The notes: generated by a model not told the origin, from the sequence alone. A stretch of 64,000 nucleotides of DNA from an uncultured Sutterella sp. (GCA_900544345.1 UQUR01000003.1:1-64000); one strand, 5' to 3'; positions 25,397 through 34,368 are shown, numbered from the stretch's first letter. Program-made: numbers and translations.

Positions 25397-26005
25397 ATGA
25401 ATCAGATATACCAGTATCTATCTTCGTCGAACGTCATTTTTTTTAACTCGATGCAACGAGCGACTAAAAAGCGTGTTTTTGAAGAAGCCTGTCTAGCTTT
25501 TCAAATGTCAGGCATCCCTCATACTAAAGCTTTTGAAGCTCTTTATGCTAGAGAACGCCTAGGAAACAATTCGCTTGGTGCCGGTGTATGTCTACCGCAC
25601 TGTGAAATAGAGGACCTTAAGCGTCCTTTCATCACCATTGTTTTGTTGCAACGCCCTATTCACATTGATCCGGCACCTTTTGATAACAAACCCGTCGATA
25701 TCTTCTTTTTTCTATTGGTGCCAAAAGCTGAGGATGACGACGATAAGTACCTTCCACTATTGCGTGAATGCATTGCACTGCTTGAGGATAAAGCGCTTTG
25801 CTCAAAACTGAGGAAAGCGGAAAACGCAGTTGAGATTTGCTCTTGCATTATGGATTGGACCGCCCCAACAGTGCTAGCCCGCGAAAGTAAAGAGGATGCT
25901 CTTGAAAGTGAATGGGACATACTGAATGAAGAGGTCCGTGCTCAAAGAAAAGAAGAGCAGGGAGAGTCTTCACTTATTGTGGCTGCAGTTGAAAACAATG
26001 CCTAA
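25397..26005 (+). CDS. PtsN-like PTS EIIA domain protein with C-terminal extension
   Basis: 202 residues. The first 155 or so fit the nitrogen-PTS EIIA fold: ARERLGNNSLGAGVCLPHCE near 51-70, with the phosphorylatable His at about 68. The last 45 residues are charged and helical and lie outside the usual domain of about 150. It starts 3 bases after lptB and is followed by rapZ after 39 bases. In most proteobacteria rpoN and hpf lie between lptB and this region; both are missing here. Likely role: phosphorelay-based control of metabolism. Confidence 0.8.
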   Translation: MNQIYQYLSSSNVIFFNSMQRATKKRVFEEACLAFQMSGIPHTKAFEALYARERLGNNSLGAGVCLPHCEIEDLKRPFITIVLLQRPIHIDPAPFDNKPVDIFFFLLVPKAEDDDDKYLPLLRECIALLEDKALCSKLRKAENAVEICSCIMDWTAPTVLARESKEDALESEWDILNEEVRAQRKEEQGESSLIVAAVENNA

Positions 26006-26044
26006 GTTTTCGCTACAATGATGTGGTTTCTAGGAGGGCGCAGT

Positions 26045-26941
26045 ATGAAACTCATCATCGTGACCGGCCTATCCGGCTCAGGAAAGTCCGTAGCCATCAA
26101 ACAACTGGAAGATAGCGGATATTACTGTATTGATAACCTTCCTCTGTCTTTTGTAATACCGGTTGCCAAATCTTTGCAACAAACACAAGACTACGTTGCC
26201 TTTGCCGTTGATGCCCGTAGTGATTTTGAAGGTTATGCTCCTGAAACACTCATCGAGGAGCTTAACGCCCAAAAAGATTGGGATGTTCGTATTTTATTTC
26301 TGACAGCCTCCACCCAAGAACTGATTCAAAGATTCTCAGAAACACGCCGACGTCATCCTCTAACGTTGCGTTTCAGTAAAGGCAATAAGAACCTTACGTT
26401 AGCTGAAGTCATCAATAAAGAACGGGAACTACTTGAACCTTACAGAGTTCAGGCGCATGTTGTCGACACCACTCATCTGCAAAGCAATACGCTAAGAACT
26501 TGGGTGAAAGGATTCGCTGACGCCCCCCATGCCGATATGAGCCTGACATTTGAGTCATTCGGCTACAAACACGGCATCCCAACAGCTGCAGATCTGGTTT
26601 TTGACGTTCGCAATCTGCCGAATCCCTATTACGATCCGCAATTGCGCCCACTAACAGGACAAGACCAGGCTATTATTGAATTTATGGAACAGCAACCTAT
26701 GGTTGCCGAAATGGTGCAGGACATTACTGCCTTTATTGAAAAATGGCTTCCGAGCTATCAAGCAACCAACCGTCACTACTTGACGATTGCTATCGGATGC
26801 ACGGGTGGTCAGCATCGCTCTGTCTATGTTGCTGAAACTCTAGCCAAATACTTTGCCCAAAAAATGAACTCTGTCGCTATTCGACACCGTATCATCGGGC
26901 AAGCAAAACGTCCAGTCAAAGGATGTTCTCAAACTCTTTAG
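26045..26941 (+). CDS. rapZ: RNase adaptor/nucleotide-binding protein RapZ
   Basis: 298 residues. N-terminal Walker A GLSGSGKS near 8, Walker B-like region near 60, and C-terminal IAIGCTGGQHRSVYVAE near 245. In E. coli RapZ presents small RNAs to RNase E to tune amino-sugar synthesis for the envelope. ATG 26045 has a strong GGAGGGCG upstream; an ATG at 26018 would give a 9-residue extension without support. Convergent with mutY, overlapping by 4 bases. Confidence 0.93.
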   Translation: MKLIIVTGLSGSGKSVAIKQLEDSGYYCIDNLPLSFVIPVAKSLQQTQDYVAFAVDARSDFEGYAPETLIEELNAQKDWDVRILFLTASTQELIQRFSETRRRHPLTLRFSKGNKNLTLAEVINKERELLEPYRVQAHVVDTTHLQSNTLRTWVKGFADAPHADMSLTFESFGYKHGIPTAADLVFDVRNLPNPYYDPQLRPLTGQDQAIIEFMEQQPMVAEMVQDITAFIEKWLPSYQATNRHYLTIAIGCTGGQHRSVYVAETLAKYFAQKMNSVAIRHRIIGQAKRPVKGCSQTL

Positions 26942-27975
26942 GTGAAAAAACGTTCAAGTAAATCCCTTATTGGCGCGGGTAGACCTATATCTGGTAACTC
27001 CGATAAGCTTGCCCACCTGTCTTGCCTGTTCAAATCGTTTTTAGGCTCGACACTAATAGCGATCGGGTGAAGCATAAGACGATAGTGAGTAAAGTCATGA
27101 GAAAAAACATCTAGTCGGCGAATATTTTTAACAATGAACCCCATTGCTTGAACGGCTTTTTGAGTTTCTTCTTCTGTCAATATGCCCTCTATCTGAGGCA
27201 AACTAAAAAGTCCCTTCCAGACGCCCTTTTCTGTTCTCTTATGCAGCAAACACCTATCATCAAACCAAATCAATAAAAAGGTTCTGTCCTGCTTTTTGCG
27301 CTGGAGTTTTTTCTTAGGCAGAGGAATTTCCCTCTGCAATCCTGCCCTCAAAGCTAAACAGCCCCCTTTGAACGGACAAATTAAACATTGTGGATTACGC
27401 GTGCACAATGTTGCACCGAAATCCATCAACCCCTGAGTGTAGATATCAAGATCTTTTTCTGGCAGTAAATTTTCTGCAATAGACCATAGTTTTTTAATAG
27501 TTTCTTTGTCGTCAGAAGAAGTCCTCAAGCAAAACAATCGCATCAGAACTCGTTTGACATTACCATCTAAAATGGTTTCTTTTGCCCCGAAACTAAATGC
27601 GACAATTGCCGCTGCCGTGCTTCGACCTACTCCAGGCAACGTTTCCCATAGCTGGCGTGTTCTGGGAAATTTACCCGACCAGTCATTTGCAATAATCTTT
27701 GCACTGCGGTGCAAATTTCTAGCTCTGGAATAGTATCCCAAACCTGACCAATATTGCATCAATTCATCTTCTGTTGCTTGCGCCAAAGACTCTACAGTCG
27801 GGAAGCGTCGCATAAAGCGCTCGTAATACTCGATTACTGTATTAACTTGCGTCTGCTGTAGCATGATTTCAGAGATCCAACGGGCATATGGATCTGGCGA
27901 TTGCCAAGGCAAGTGGTGACGACCGCTTGTTTTTTGCCAGTCAATGAGAATTTTGGAAAATTGTTTTAAGTCCAT
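26938..27975 (-). CDS. mutY: Adenine DNA glycosylase MutY
   Basis: 345 residues. It removes adenine mispaired with 8-oxoguanine. Helix-hairpin-helix LPGVGRSTAAAIVAFSFG near 115, catalytic Glu in SEIMLQQTQV near 36 and Asp in ILDGNVKRVL near 138. The [4Fe-4S] cysteines are in CTRNPQCLICPFKGGC near 190-205, and a C-terminal NUDIX-like 8-oxoG-recognition domain follows. The first cysteine spacing is 5 residues; E. coli MutY has 6. Divergent from the TPR gene with 53 bases between starts. Confidence 0.93.
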   Translation of the reverse strand: MDLKQFSKILIDWQKTSGRHHLPWQSPDPYARWISEIMLQQTQVNTVIEYYERFMRRFPTVESLAQATEDELMQYWSGLGYYSRARNLHRSAKIIANDWSGKFPRTRQLWETLPGVGRSTAAAIVAFSFGAKETILDGNVKRVLMRLFCLRTSSDDKETIKKLWSIAENLLPEKDLDIYTQGLMDFGATLCTRNPQCLICPFKGGCLALRAGLQREIPLPKKKLQRKKQDRTFLLIWFDDRCLLHKRTEKGVWKGLFSLPQIEGILTEEETQKAVQAMGFIVKNIRRLDVFSHDFTHYRLMLHPIAISVEPKNDLNRQDRWASLSELPDIGLPAPIRDLLERFFT

Positions 27976-28028
27976 TGAAATTTGGAGGAAAACAGTAGAA
28001 TTACGAGGTTGCGACTGATTATAAAGCT

Positions 28029-29750
28029 ATGTCACGTATTCCTTCCTTTTTACAGAAAACTCTTTTTGCAACTGCTGCACTGTCTTGCATGGCAACGTCT
28101 TGCCTGGCTAAAGAATCTCTTCCGAATGTTGAGTTAACCGGAGGGCTTTTATTCCAAATTATTGCTTCGGAATTTGCCCTACAAAGACAAGACCCCGCCA
28201 GTGCCTTTCAAACTTATATGCAAACAGCTCGAACAACTAAAGATCCGCGCCTTGCAAAACGAGCATTTGAAATTGCTGATGGTGCACATGCTTTCGAGCA
28301 GGCGGCTGAAGCCGCCCGTTTATGGGAGGATTTATCTCCTGAAAATGTTGATGCCCAACTTGCCAAAGTTTTAAGCCAAATTCGCCAGGGAGATCTCTCC
28401 AACAAAACTCAAGAGAATGCAAAAAAATTGATTTTGCAAGCCCAAACAGAGTCCGAAAAATTGAAGAGATTCAGTGCCATAACACTTCAGGCTGAGCTGG
28501 GTTCTCAGGAAAAACAACAAGTTCTAAATTTCGTCCGACCGCTTGCTGCTGTTTGCCATGATAAAAAAGAAGCTGCCCTGACGCTTGCTAAGCTTTATAG
28601 ACAAACAGGCAACGAAGAAATCGGACGACGGTACGCAAAAGAAGCGTGGGAACAGCTCCCGGATAACACTGTCGCCTTATTGGAATATGCTGACTCCCTA
28701 ATGAGTCATGAGTCCCAGCAAGCAATTCGAATTTTAGAGCGCTTCGTACAAAAACATCCTCAAGATTATGATGCTCAATTGGGCTTAGCAAAGGCCTATG
28801 CCCGCACTCAAAACAAAGAAGGGGTAAAGAAACAACTTCAAATTCTTGAACCCTTTACCCAGACATTACCTAATTTAGCTTTCACCTTAGCTTCTGTCTG
28901 TGACAATGTCGGGCTCATGGATGAAACCAAACGGTTTTTAATGATTTTTGAACGTACTGCGAAAAAACAAAATGCGTTCTCAGATCGCCTGCCTAGAACC
29001 TACCTTTCCCTAGGTATGATTGACTACAGACAACATCACTACGAAGCTGCAGCAGAGTGGTTTAATCAAGTTGAAAAAAATAGTGAGTTTTACCCCCAAG
29101 CCCGACTTTTTTTAGCGCAAAGCTTGGCTGCAAACAAACAATTCGAACAAGCCCTTAAAGTCCTTGATAAAACTGAGGTAAAAGGCAAAATCAGAACTGA
29201 CTTTTTACATAAAAGAGCTCAAATTCTGTACGAGTCAGGGAAAAACTCTCAAGCCTATAACGCAATGAAAGAGGCTCTCGACAGTGATCCTAAAAATGCC
29301 TCAATCCTTTTTCAGTGCGCAATTATGGCCAATGATCTCAAGCGGCTAGATGAAGCTGAAAAATACCTTCTGAAAGCTATTGAGCTCTATCCTAACGAGG
29401 CAGATTTTTATAACACTCTTGGTTATCTATGGATCGATAACAATATAAAAATCAAGCAAGCCAGACCCATGATTGAAAAGGCGCTCTCTATAGAACCCAA
29501 TAATGCAGCCTACCTTGACTCTATGGGCTGGCTTTTATACCGTGAAGGCAACTTCAAGCAAGCACAGTATTATCTTGAAAAGGCGGTCTCTATCCTTAAA
29601 GACAAAGAAATAATACTGCATCTGATCGAGATTTATCAGCTTCAGGGCAATACACCACAAGCGATGGAAATTCTCAGGCAGTTGTTAAAACAAAGTCCGG
29701 ATGATCCTGCTATCCACTCTTTGATGGATAGACTCAATCTTCATTTTTAA
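28029..29750 (+). CDS. Exported tetratricopeptide-repeat protein
   Basis: 573 residues. A signal peptide (MSRIPSFLQK then a hydrophobic run, cleavage near CLAKE) and about eight to ten TPR units across the mature protein are visible. One example is ASILFQCAIMANDLKRLDEA. No catalytic domain. The gene precedes lolB by 8 bases, a pairing common in betaproteobacteria. It is probably a periplasmic or outer-membrane scaffold, and its exact role is unknown. Confidence 0.85.
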   Translation: MSRIPSFLQKTLFATAALSCMATSCLAKESLPNVELTGGLLFQIIASEFALQRQDPASAFQTYMQTARTTKDPRLAKRAFEIADGAHAFEQAAEAARLWEDLSPENVDAQLAKVLSQIRQGDLSNKTQENAKKLILQAQTESEKLKRFSAITLQAELGSQEKQQVLNFVRPLAAVCHDKKEAALTLAKLYRQTGNEEIGRRYAKEAWEQLPDNTVALLEYADSLMSHESQQAIRILERFVQKHPQDYDAQLGLAKAYARTQNKEGVKKQLQILEPFTQTLPNLAFTLASVCDNVGLMDETKRFLMIFERTAKKQNAFSDRLPRTYLSLGMIDYRQHHYEAAAEWFNQVEKNSEFYPQARLFLAQSLAANKQFEQALKVLDKTEVKGKIRTDFLHKRAQILYESGKNSQAYNAMKEALDSDPKNASILFQCAIMANDLKRLDEAEKYLLKAIELYPNEADFYNTLGYLWIDNNIKIKQARPMIEKALSIEPNNAAYLDSMGWLLYREGNFKQAQYYLEKAVSILKDKEIILHLIEIYQLQGNTPQAMEILRQLLKQSPDDPAIHSLMDRLNLHF

Positions 29751-29758
29751 GAAATACT

Positions 29759-30322
29759 ATGACATTACGAAATTTCTTAATGGCGCTTTTGCTTTGCAGC
29801 TCTTTGAGCGGCTGCGTAAGCTTGTGGGCCCCGTCGCTGGAGCAATCATGGCAAGGCAGATTTTCTATCGTTGCCCAAAGCCACTCAAATAGACAGGCCC
29901 ATAGTGGTCGCTTTTATCTGACGCACTCCGATACACCAACAACCATTCTGGATCTCAAAAGCTCATTGGGCAACACCATTGCCAGAGTCACACAAACTAG
30001 TCAATCTGCCTCTTTGGAAGCTGTGGGCTCACAACCTCTGCAAGCTAAAAATGCCCAAGAGCTGATGATGCAAACATTTGGGTTTTCAGTGCCTATTGAT
30101 GGTCTGCAATATTGGATTGATGGCAAAACGGTCCCGAATAAAACGGCACAAACAAAACCATTAAAACCTCCGTATCAAGAAATTATTCAAAATGGGTGGA
30201 TTATCAGATACGAGAACTTAGATTCAGAAGGTTTGCCCAGACGTATAAAACTATTGCGAACTGAAACCCTAGAAAGCCCGTCATTATCTATTGTTTTATT
30301 AATAACAGAAAGAAAATCATGA
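29759..30322 (+). CDS. lolB: Outer-membrane lipoprotein LolB
   Basis: 187 residues. The lipobox SLSGC has its Cys near residue 19. The mature part is a LolB-like barrel (WQGRFSIVAQSHSNRQAHSGRFYL, quoted in two overlapping parts: WQGRFSIVAQ and HSGRFYLTHSD; then DGLQYWIDGK). LolB receives lipoproteins from LolA and inserts them in the outer membrane. Overlaps ispE by 4 nt, the classical lolB-ispE order. Confidence 0.9.
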   Translation: MTLRNFLMALLLCSSLSGCVSLWAPSLEQSWQGRFSIVAQSHSNRQAHSGRFYLTHSDTPTTILDLKSSLGNTIARVTQTSQSASLEAVGSQPLQAKNAQELMMQTFGFSVPIDGLQYWIDGKTVPNKTAQTKPLKPPYQEIIQNGWIIRYENLDSEGLPRRIKLLRTETLESPSLSIVLLITERKS

Positions 30323-31164
30323 TTCTCAATTTACTGGCACCTGCCAAATTAAATCTTTTTTTACACATAGTCGGTAGGAGAAATGACGGTTACCATGAGT
30401 TGCAATCTGTTTTTATCCTGATCGACCTTTGTGATCAAATTAAGCTCACTCTAAGAAGAGACGGAGAAATCGTCAGATCCGGTGACGTCATCGGCGACAT
30501 TGATAAAGATCTCTGCCTCAGAGCAGCTCGGTTATTGAAAAAGCAAAGCAATTGCAATCTAGGTGTGGAAATAGAAGTTACTAAACGCATTCCTGCAGGT
30601 GCAGGTCTCGGAGGAGGTTCCTCGGATGCAGCAACAACTCTTATGGGACTTAACAAACTCTGGGAACTAAATTTTTCAACCGACCAACTCATTCCGATAG
30701 GGACATCACTTGGCGCAGATGTTCCGTTTTTTCTTTTAGGAACAAATGCTTGGGTTGAGGGAATCGGTGAAAAGTTAACACCAATTGATGTTCCAAGCAC
30801 ATCTTTTGCTGTTATTTGGCCGGGAGTCAGTCAAGCGACTAGTGAAATTTTTTCACATTCTGACTTGACAAGAAATACGAAATACGTCACAATGTCGATC
30901 CTCAATGGCGCTCAGCAAACGGGCGACTGGATGAGTTTGGGACACAACGATCTTGAACCGATCGCAAAAATTGTGAATCCCGAGGTAAACAAAGTACTAT
31001 CTGAGTTACCTCAATTTCGCCTAACAGGCTCCGGGTCAGCGGTATTTGCGCAAATGCAGGAATCTGAGGCGAACAGGGTGTTTGAACAGTTACCTAAAAA
31101 TTGGAAACATTTTTTAGTAAAAAGTCTTAAAATACACCCGACGTTGTCAGCATTATCATGCTGA
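30319..31164 (+). CDS. ispE: 4-diphosphocytidyl-2-C-methyl-D-erythritol kinase
   Basis: 281 residues, GHMP kinase. It phosphorylates CDP-methylerythritol in the MEP isoprenoid pathway. PAKLNLFLHIVGRRNDGYHE holds the substrate-side Lys, PAGAGLGGGSSDAATTLMGL near 94 is the ATP-binding glycine-rich motif, and LTGSGSAVFA near 238 is the third GHMP motif. Overlaps lolB by 4 nt; tRNA-Gln follows 12 bases downstream. Confidence 0.95.
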   Translation: MILNLLAPAKLNLFLHIVGRRNDGYHELQSVFILIDLCDQIKLTLRRDGEIVRSGDVIGDIDKDLCLRAARLLKKQSNCNLGVEIEVTKRIPAGAGLGGGSSDAATTLMGLNKLWELNFSTDQLIPIGTSLGADVPFFLLGTNAWVEGIGEKLTPIDVPSTSFAVIWPGVSQATSEIFSHSDLTRNTKYVTMSILNGAQQTGDWMSLGHNDLEPIAKIVNPEVNKVLSELPQFRLTGSGSAVFAQMQESEANRVFEQLPKNWKHFLVKSLKIHPTLSALSC

Positions 31165-31176
31165 ACCAAAATTTGT

Positions 31177-31254
31177 AGGGGAGTCGCCAAGCTGGCCTAA
31201 GGCACCGGATTTTGATTCCGGCATTCGAAGGTTCGAATCCTTCCTCCCCTGCCA
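31177..31254 (+). tRNA. tRNA-Gln (anticodon TTG)
   Basis: The acceptor arms AGGGGAG and CTCCCCT pair fully, followed by G and an encoded CCA (31252-31254). D stem GCC/GGC, anticodon stem CCGGA/TCCGG with loop TTTTGAT giving UUG, and T arm GAAGG-TTCGAAT-CCTTC are all intact. Position between ispE and prs is conserved in betaproteobacteria. Confidence 0.97.
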
Positions 31255-31259
31255 ACTTT

Positions 31260-31298
31260 CGGGAGCAAGCATTGTTGTGCTAGCTCCCGTTTGTTTTT
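31260..31298 (+). terminator. Terminator after tRNA-Gln
   Basis: CGGGAGC (31260-31266) pairs with GCTCCCG (31283-31289), with an inner AGCA/TGCT pair, then a TTTGTTTTT tract. It separates the tRNA from prs. Confidence 0.85.
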
Positions 31299-31368
31299 AG
31301 CGAGCGGTTTTAAACTGCCAAGTACTAACCGAAGAGTACTCTCTTCTTAACTTTCGGCGAGTCTTATC

Positions 31369-32331
31369 ATGGTTCCAATGGTTCCGGACAATCTCATGGT
31401 CTTTACGGGCAATGCTAATCCTAAACTTGCCCATGCAGTCGCAGAACATCTCAATATTCCCCTTGGTCAAGCTGTAGTCAGCCACTTCTCTGATGGCGAA
31501 GTTATGGTGGAAATTGATGAAAAAGTTCGTGGTCGCGATGTCTTCATTTTGCAAAGCACCTGCTCTCCCACAAACGACAACTTGATGGAATTGATGATCA
31601 TGGTTGATGCTTTACGTCGTGCTTCTGCACGCCGCATCACCGCAGTCATGCCCTATTACGGTTATGCCCGTCAGGATCGTCGTCCACGTTCTGTTCGCGT
31701 GGCTATTTCAGCTAAGGTCGTCGCCAATATGCTTCAATCGGTTGGTGTGGATCGCGTGTTAACCATGGATCTGCACGCAGACCAAATCCAGGGCTTCTTT
31801 GACGTCCCTGTTGATAACATTTACGCTACCCCGATTCTGTTGCGTGAACTGCAAAGCAGAAACTACGAAAACCCTGTTGTAGTTTCTCCTGATGTTGGCG
31901 GCGTAGTCCGTGCACGCGCCATGGCTAAGTCCCTTAATACGGATCTCGTCATTATTGATAAGCGCCGTCCTCGTCCGAATGTCGCTGAAGTGATGAACTT
32001 AATCGGTGATGTCTCTGGCCGCACCTGCATTATTACCGATGACATCGTAGATACTGCCGGTACCCTTTGCAATGCTGCCAAGGCTTTGAAGGAACGCGGT
32101 GCAATTAAGGTGTGCGCCTATATTACTCACCCCGTGCTCTCTGGTCCTGCTGTCGAACGTATTACCAACTCTGATCTCGATGAGTTGGTTGTAACTGACA
32201 CGATTCCTTTAAATGAGCAAGCGCAAAACTGCGCCAAGATCACTCAGGTTTCTGTAGCTGATATCTTTGGGGAAACGATCTCTCGTATTGCACGAGAAGA
32301 TTCTGTCAGCGCTTTATTCGAAAATTGCTAA
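31369..32331 (+). CDS. prs: Ribose-phosphate pyrophosphokinase
   Basis: 320 residues. It makes PRPP from ribose 5-phosphate and ATP, feeding nucleotide, His and Trp synthesis. Divalent-metal and ATP segments include DLHADQIQGFFDVPVDN near 133, the PDVGGVVRARAMA stretch near 173, and the PRPP loop ITDDIVDTAGT near 220. Start at the first of two close ATG codons (31369, 31378). Its own terminator follows. Confidence 0.96.
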   Translation: MVPMVPDNLMVFTGNANPKLAHAVAEHLNIPLGQAVVSHFSDGEVMVEIDEKVRGRDVFILQSTCSPTNDNLMELMIMVDALRRASARRITAVMPYYGYARQDRRPRSVRVAISAKVVANMLQSVGVDRVLTMDLHADQIQGFFDVPVDNIYATPILLRELQSRNYENPVVVSPDVGGVVRARAMAKSLNTDLVIIDKRRPRPNVAEVMNLIGDVSGRTCIITDDIVDTAGTLCNAAKALKERGAIKVCAYITHPVLSGPAVERITNSDLDELVVTDTIPLNEQAQNCAKITQVSVADIFGETISRIAREDSVSALFENC

Positions 32332-32343
32332 TCGGCTGTTTTT

Positions 32344-32378
32344 AGGCGAGAAGACCTAACTAACCTCTCGCCTTTTTT
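32344..32378 (+). terminator. Terminator after prs
   Basis: AGGCGAGA (32344-32351) pairs with TCTCGCCT (32366-32373) over a 14-base loop and runs into a T tract. Confidence 0.85.
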
Positions 32379-32405
32379 AGCAAAATCTGTAAAATAACGG
32401 CCTCG

Positions 32406-32467
32406 ATTGTTCTTCTGAACAATTTTTTATTCCTGGTGGATGGTCGCGTCCCGGGAATTTTATTTTT
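32406..32467 (+). promoter_or_regulatory. Tandem hairpins in the rplY leader, candidate autoregulatory element
   Basis: First hairpin: ATTGTTC (32406-32412), TTCT loop, GAACAAT (32417-32423), then T to 32428. Second: ATTCCTGG (32429-32436) pairs with CCGGGAAT (32451-32458, one G-U), then TTTATTTTT. Both lie after the prs terminator and end about 10 bases before the rplY ATG, so they are not needed to end prs. A TAAAAT at 32390-32395 could be the -10 box. Many ribosomal-protein genes carry such leaders; E. coli rplY is known to be autoregulated by L25. Function here is inferred. Confidence 0.45.
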
Positions 32468-32477
32468 GGAGAAAACT

Positions 32478-33128
32478 ATGAAAATCATCGCCACCACGCG
32501 TCAAGCGCAAGGTACGGGTGCGAGCCGCCGTCTGCGCCGCGCCGACAAGTTGCCCGGTATTGTTTACGGCGGCAACGTTGCGGCCACGCCGATCGAGCTC
32601 GAACACAATCCGATTTTTTATGCATTGCGTAAAGAAAAGTTCCATGCTTCGATTTTGACGATGGAATTAGACGGTAAGGATCAGCTCGTTGTGTTGCGTG
32701 CTTTCCAAATGCACCCGTACAAACCGCAAGTCATGCATATTGACTTCCAACGCATCAATGCTGATGAACCGGTTACCATGAGTGTTCCGTTACACTTCTT
32801 CGGCGCTGAAAACAGCCCCGCTGTCAAGATCAGCAAGGGTATGGTCAGCCACGCTCGTAGCTCTATTGAAGTCAGCTGCTTGCCGAAGGATTTGCCTGAA
32901 TTCATTTCTGTGGACTTGTCCAGCTTGACCGCCCAAACCACGATGCGTATCTCTGATATCGCATTGCCTGAAGGCGTCTCTGCTGTTGTTCACGGCAACG
33001 AAGATCCGGTTGTGGTCTCGGTTGTTGCACAAGTTGAAGAAGAAGAAGATACTGACGCTACGGCCGATGCTGCTACAGCTGCTGCTCCTGCTGCTGACGC
33101 TGCCGCTGCTTCTGCTGAAGCTAAGTAA
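32478..33128 (+). CDS. rplY: 50S ribosomal protein L25 (Ctc type)
   Basis: 216 residues. A 5S-rRNA-binding L25 domain (about 1-92, with GASRRLRRADKLPGIVYGG) is followed by the TL5/Ctc-type C-terminal beta domain (about 95-185) and an acidic then Ala-rich tail. The long form is usual outside the enterics. ATG 32478 follows GGAGAAAACT; an upstream ATG at 32436 lies inside a leader hairpin. Highly expressed-style codon use is visible compared with flanking genes. Confidence 0.95.
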   Translation: MKIIATTRQAQGTGASRRLRRADKLPGIVYGGNVAATPIELEHNPIFYALRKEKFHASILTMELDGKDQLVVLRAFQMHPYKPQVMHIDFQRINADEPVTMSVPLHFFGAENSPAVKISKGMVSHARSSIEVSCLPKDLPEFISVDLSSLTAQTTMRISDIALPEGVSAVVHGNEDPVVVSVVAQVEEEEDTDATADAATAAAPAADAAAASAEAK

Positions 33129-33145
33129 TTCTCTGCTTTTTGAGG

Positions 33146-33179
33146 AAAAAGGATGCTCAATGAAAGAGCATCCTTTTTT
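33146..33179 (+). terminator. Terminator after rplY
   Basis: AAAAAGGATGCTC (33146-33158) pairs with GAGCATCCTTTTTT (33166-33179) over a 7-base loop. A strong, nearly symmetric terminator. Confidence 0.9.
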
Positions 33180-33254
33180 GTACCTGGCCATTTTTCGAGG
33201 AAGTTATTTCCTCGTTAAAATGGCTCTAATTATTCATCATGCAATTTGAAAAAC

Positions 33255-33890
33255 ATGCCCGCAATCCGATTAATCGTAGGTCTCGGTAATCCCGGTAATG
33301 AATACACAGAAACAAGACACAACGCCGGTTTTTGGTTTTTAGACCGCCTCGCCCAAAGAGAAGGAATTTTTTTTCATGAAGAAAAGAAGTTTTTAGGCGA
33401 TGTCGCTCGTATCCGTTTAGCTGGTCAGGATATATGGCTTTTAAAGCCGTTGACTTACATGAACCGATCTGGGCAATCAGTTGTGGCTTTAGCGCTTTAT
33501 TACAAAATTTTGCCCGAAGAAATTCTTGTTGTTCATGACGAACTGGACTTAATGCCTGGATGCATGAAACTAAAAAAGGGAGGCGGAAATGCAGGACACA
33601 ATGGTCTCAAAGATATTACGGAAAAGCTTTCCACGCCTAATTTTTGGAGATTGCGTTTAGGAACCGGGCACCCCAGGTCTTTGGGGATGTCCCAGCCTGT
33701 TGCTGATTTTGTTCTTCATGCCCCCAGCGCAGAACATAAAAATTTAATTGACGAGTGTATCAGCGCCGCTTTAAAAACAAGCAACGATATTGCTACTGGC
33801 GATATGGCACGAGTTCAACGCTCAATCGCTAAGTTTGGCTCTTCAAAAGTTTCCAAGGAAGATAAAGAGAACAAGAGTGAACAAGTCTAA
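33255..33890 (+). CDS. pth: Peptidyl-tRNA hydrolase
   Basis: 211 residues. It frees tRNA from peptidyl-tRNA dropped by ribosomes. LIVGLGNPGNEYTETRHNAG (residues about 6-25) contains the catalytic His; PLTYMNRSG near 66, VVHDELDLMPG near 92 and GGNAGHNGLKDI near 109 are the other conserved blocks. ATG 33255 is the family-like start; a TTG three codons upstream is possible. Confidence 0.95.
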   Translation: MPAIRLIVGLGNPGNEYTETRHNAGFWFLDRLAQREGIFFHEEKKFLGDVARIRLAGQDIWLLKPLTYMNRSGQSVVALALYYKILPEEILVVHDELDLMPGCMKLKKGGGNAGHNGLKDITEKLSTPNFWRLRLGTGHPRSLGMSQPVADFVLHAPSAEHKNLIDECISAALKTSNDIATGDMARVQRSIAKFGSSKVSKEDKENKSEQV

Positions 33891-34368
33891 ACCTGTTATC
33901 CTGGTAAGTGCCTGTTTATTGGGGCAACCGGTTCGATATGACGGGCGCAGCAAACCTGTAAATTTAACTCAACTCTTTGACACTTTCTCTTTTGTAGCGG
34001 TATGCCCAGAGTGCGCGGGAGGCTTGTCAATCCCACGTCCACCGTGCGAGATAGAAGAAACTAAAACGGCTGCCGATGTCTTGTCGGGTCATGGAAGAAT
34101 TATTTCCCAAACAGGTGAGGACTGTACTGAAGCCTACATCAAAGGAGCCCAACTCTGTACCAAAATAGCTCAAACATACCAAGTTAACTGTGCTCTTCTG
34201 AAAGAAAACAGCCCGGCTTGTGGCCCCCACTTTATCCACAGTGGGCGTTTTGACGGACGTTTGAAACCAGGCAAGGGGGCTTTTGCAGAACTATTATCTC
34301 AAATGGGGGTTAGAATTTTTAGCGAACATGAAATTAACGAGCTAATAATTTCTATGGAAAAATCATAG
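33877..34368 (+). CDS. DUF523 family protein
   Basis: 163 residues starting from GTG 33877, which overlaps the end of pth by 14 bases. The conserved block VSACLLGQPVRYDGRSK at the N terminus, CPECAGGLSIPRPPCEI near 47 and CALLKENSPACG near 104 place it in the DUF523 family. Several conserved Cys could bind a metal or a thiol cofactor. Function is not established. Confidence 0.85.
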   Translation: MNKSKPVILVSACLLGQPVRYDGRSKPVNLTQLFDTFSFVAVCPECAGGLSIPRPPCEIEETKTAADVLSGHGRIISQTGEDCTEAYIKGAQLCTKIAQTYQVNCALLKENSPACGPHFIHSGRFDGRLKPGKGAFAELLSQMGVRIFSEHEINELIISMEKS

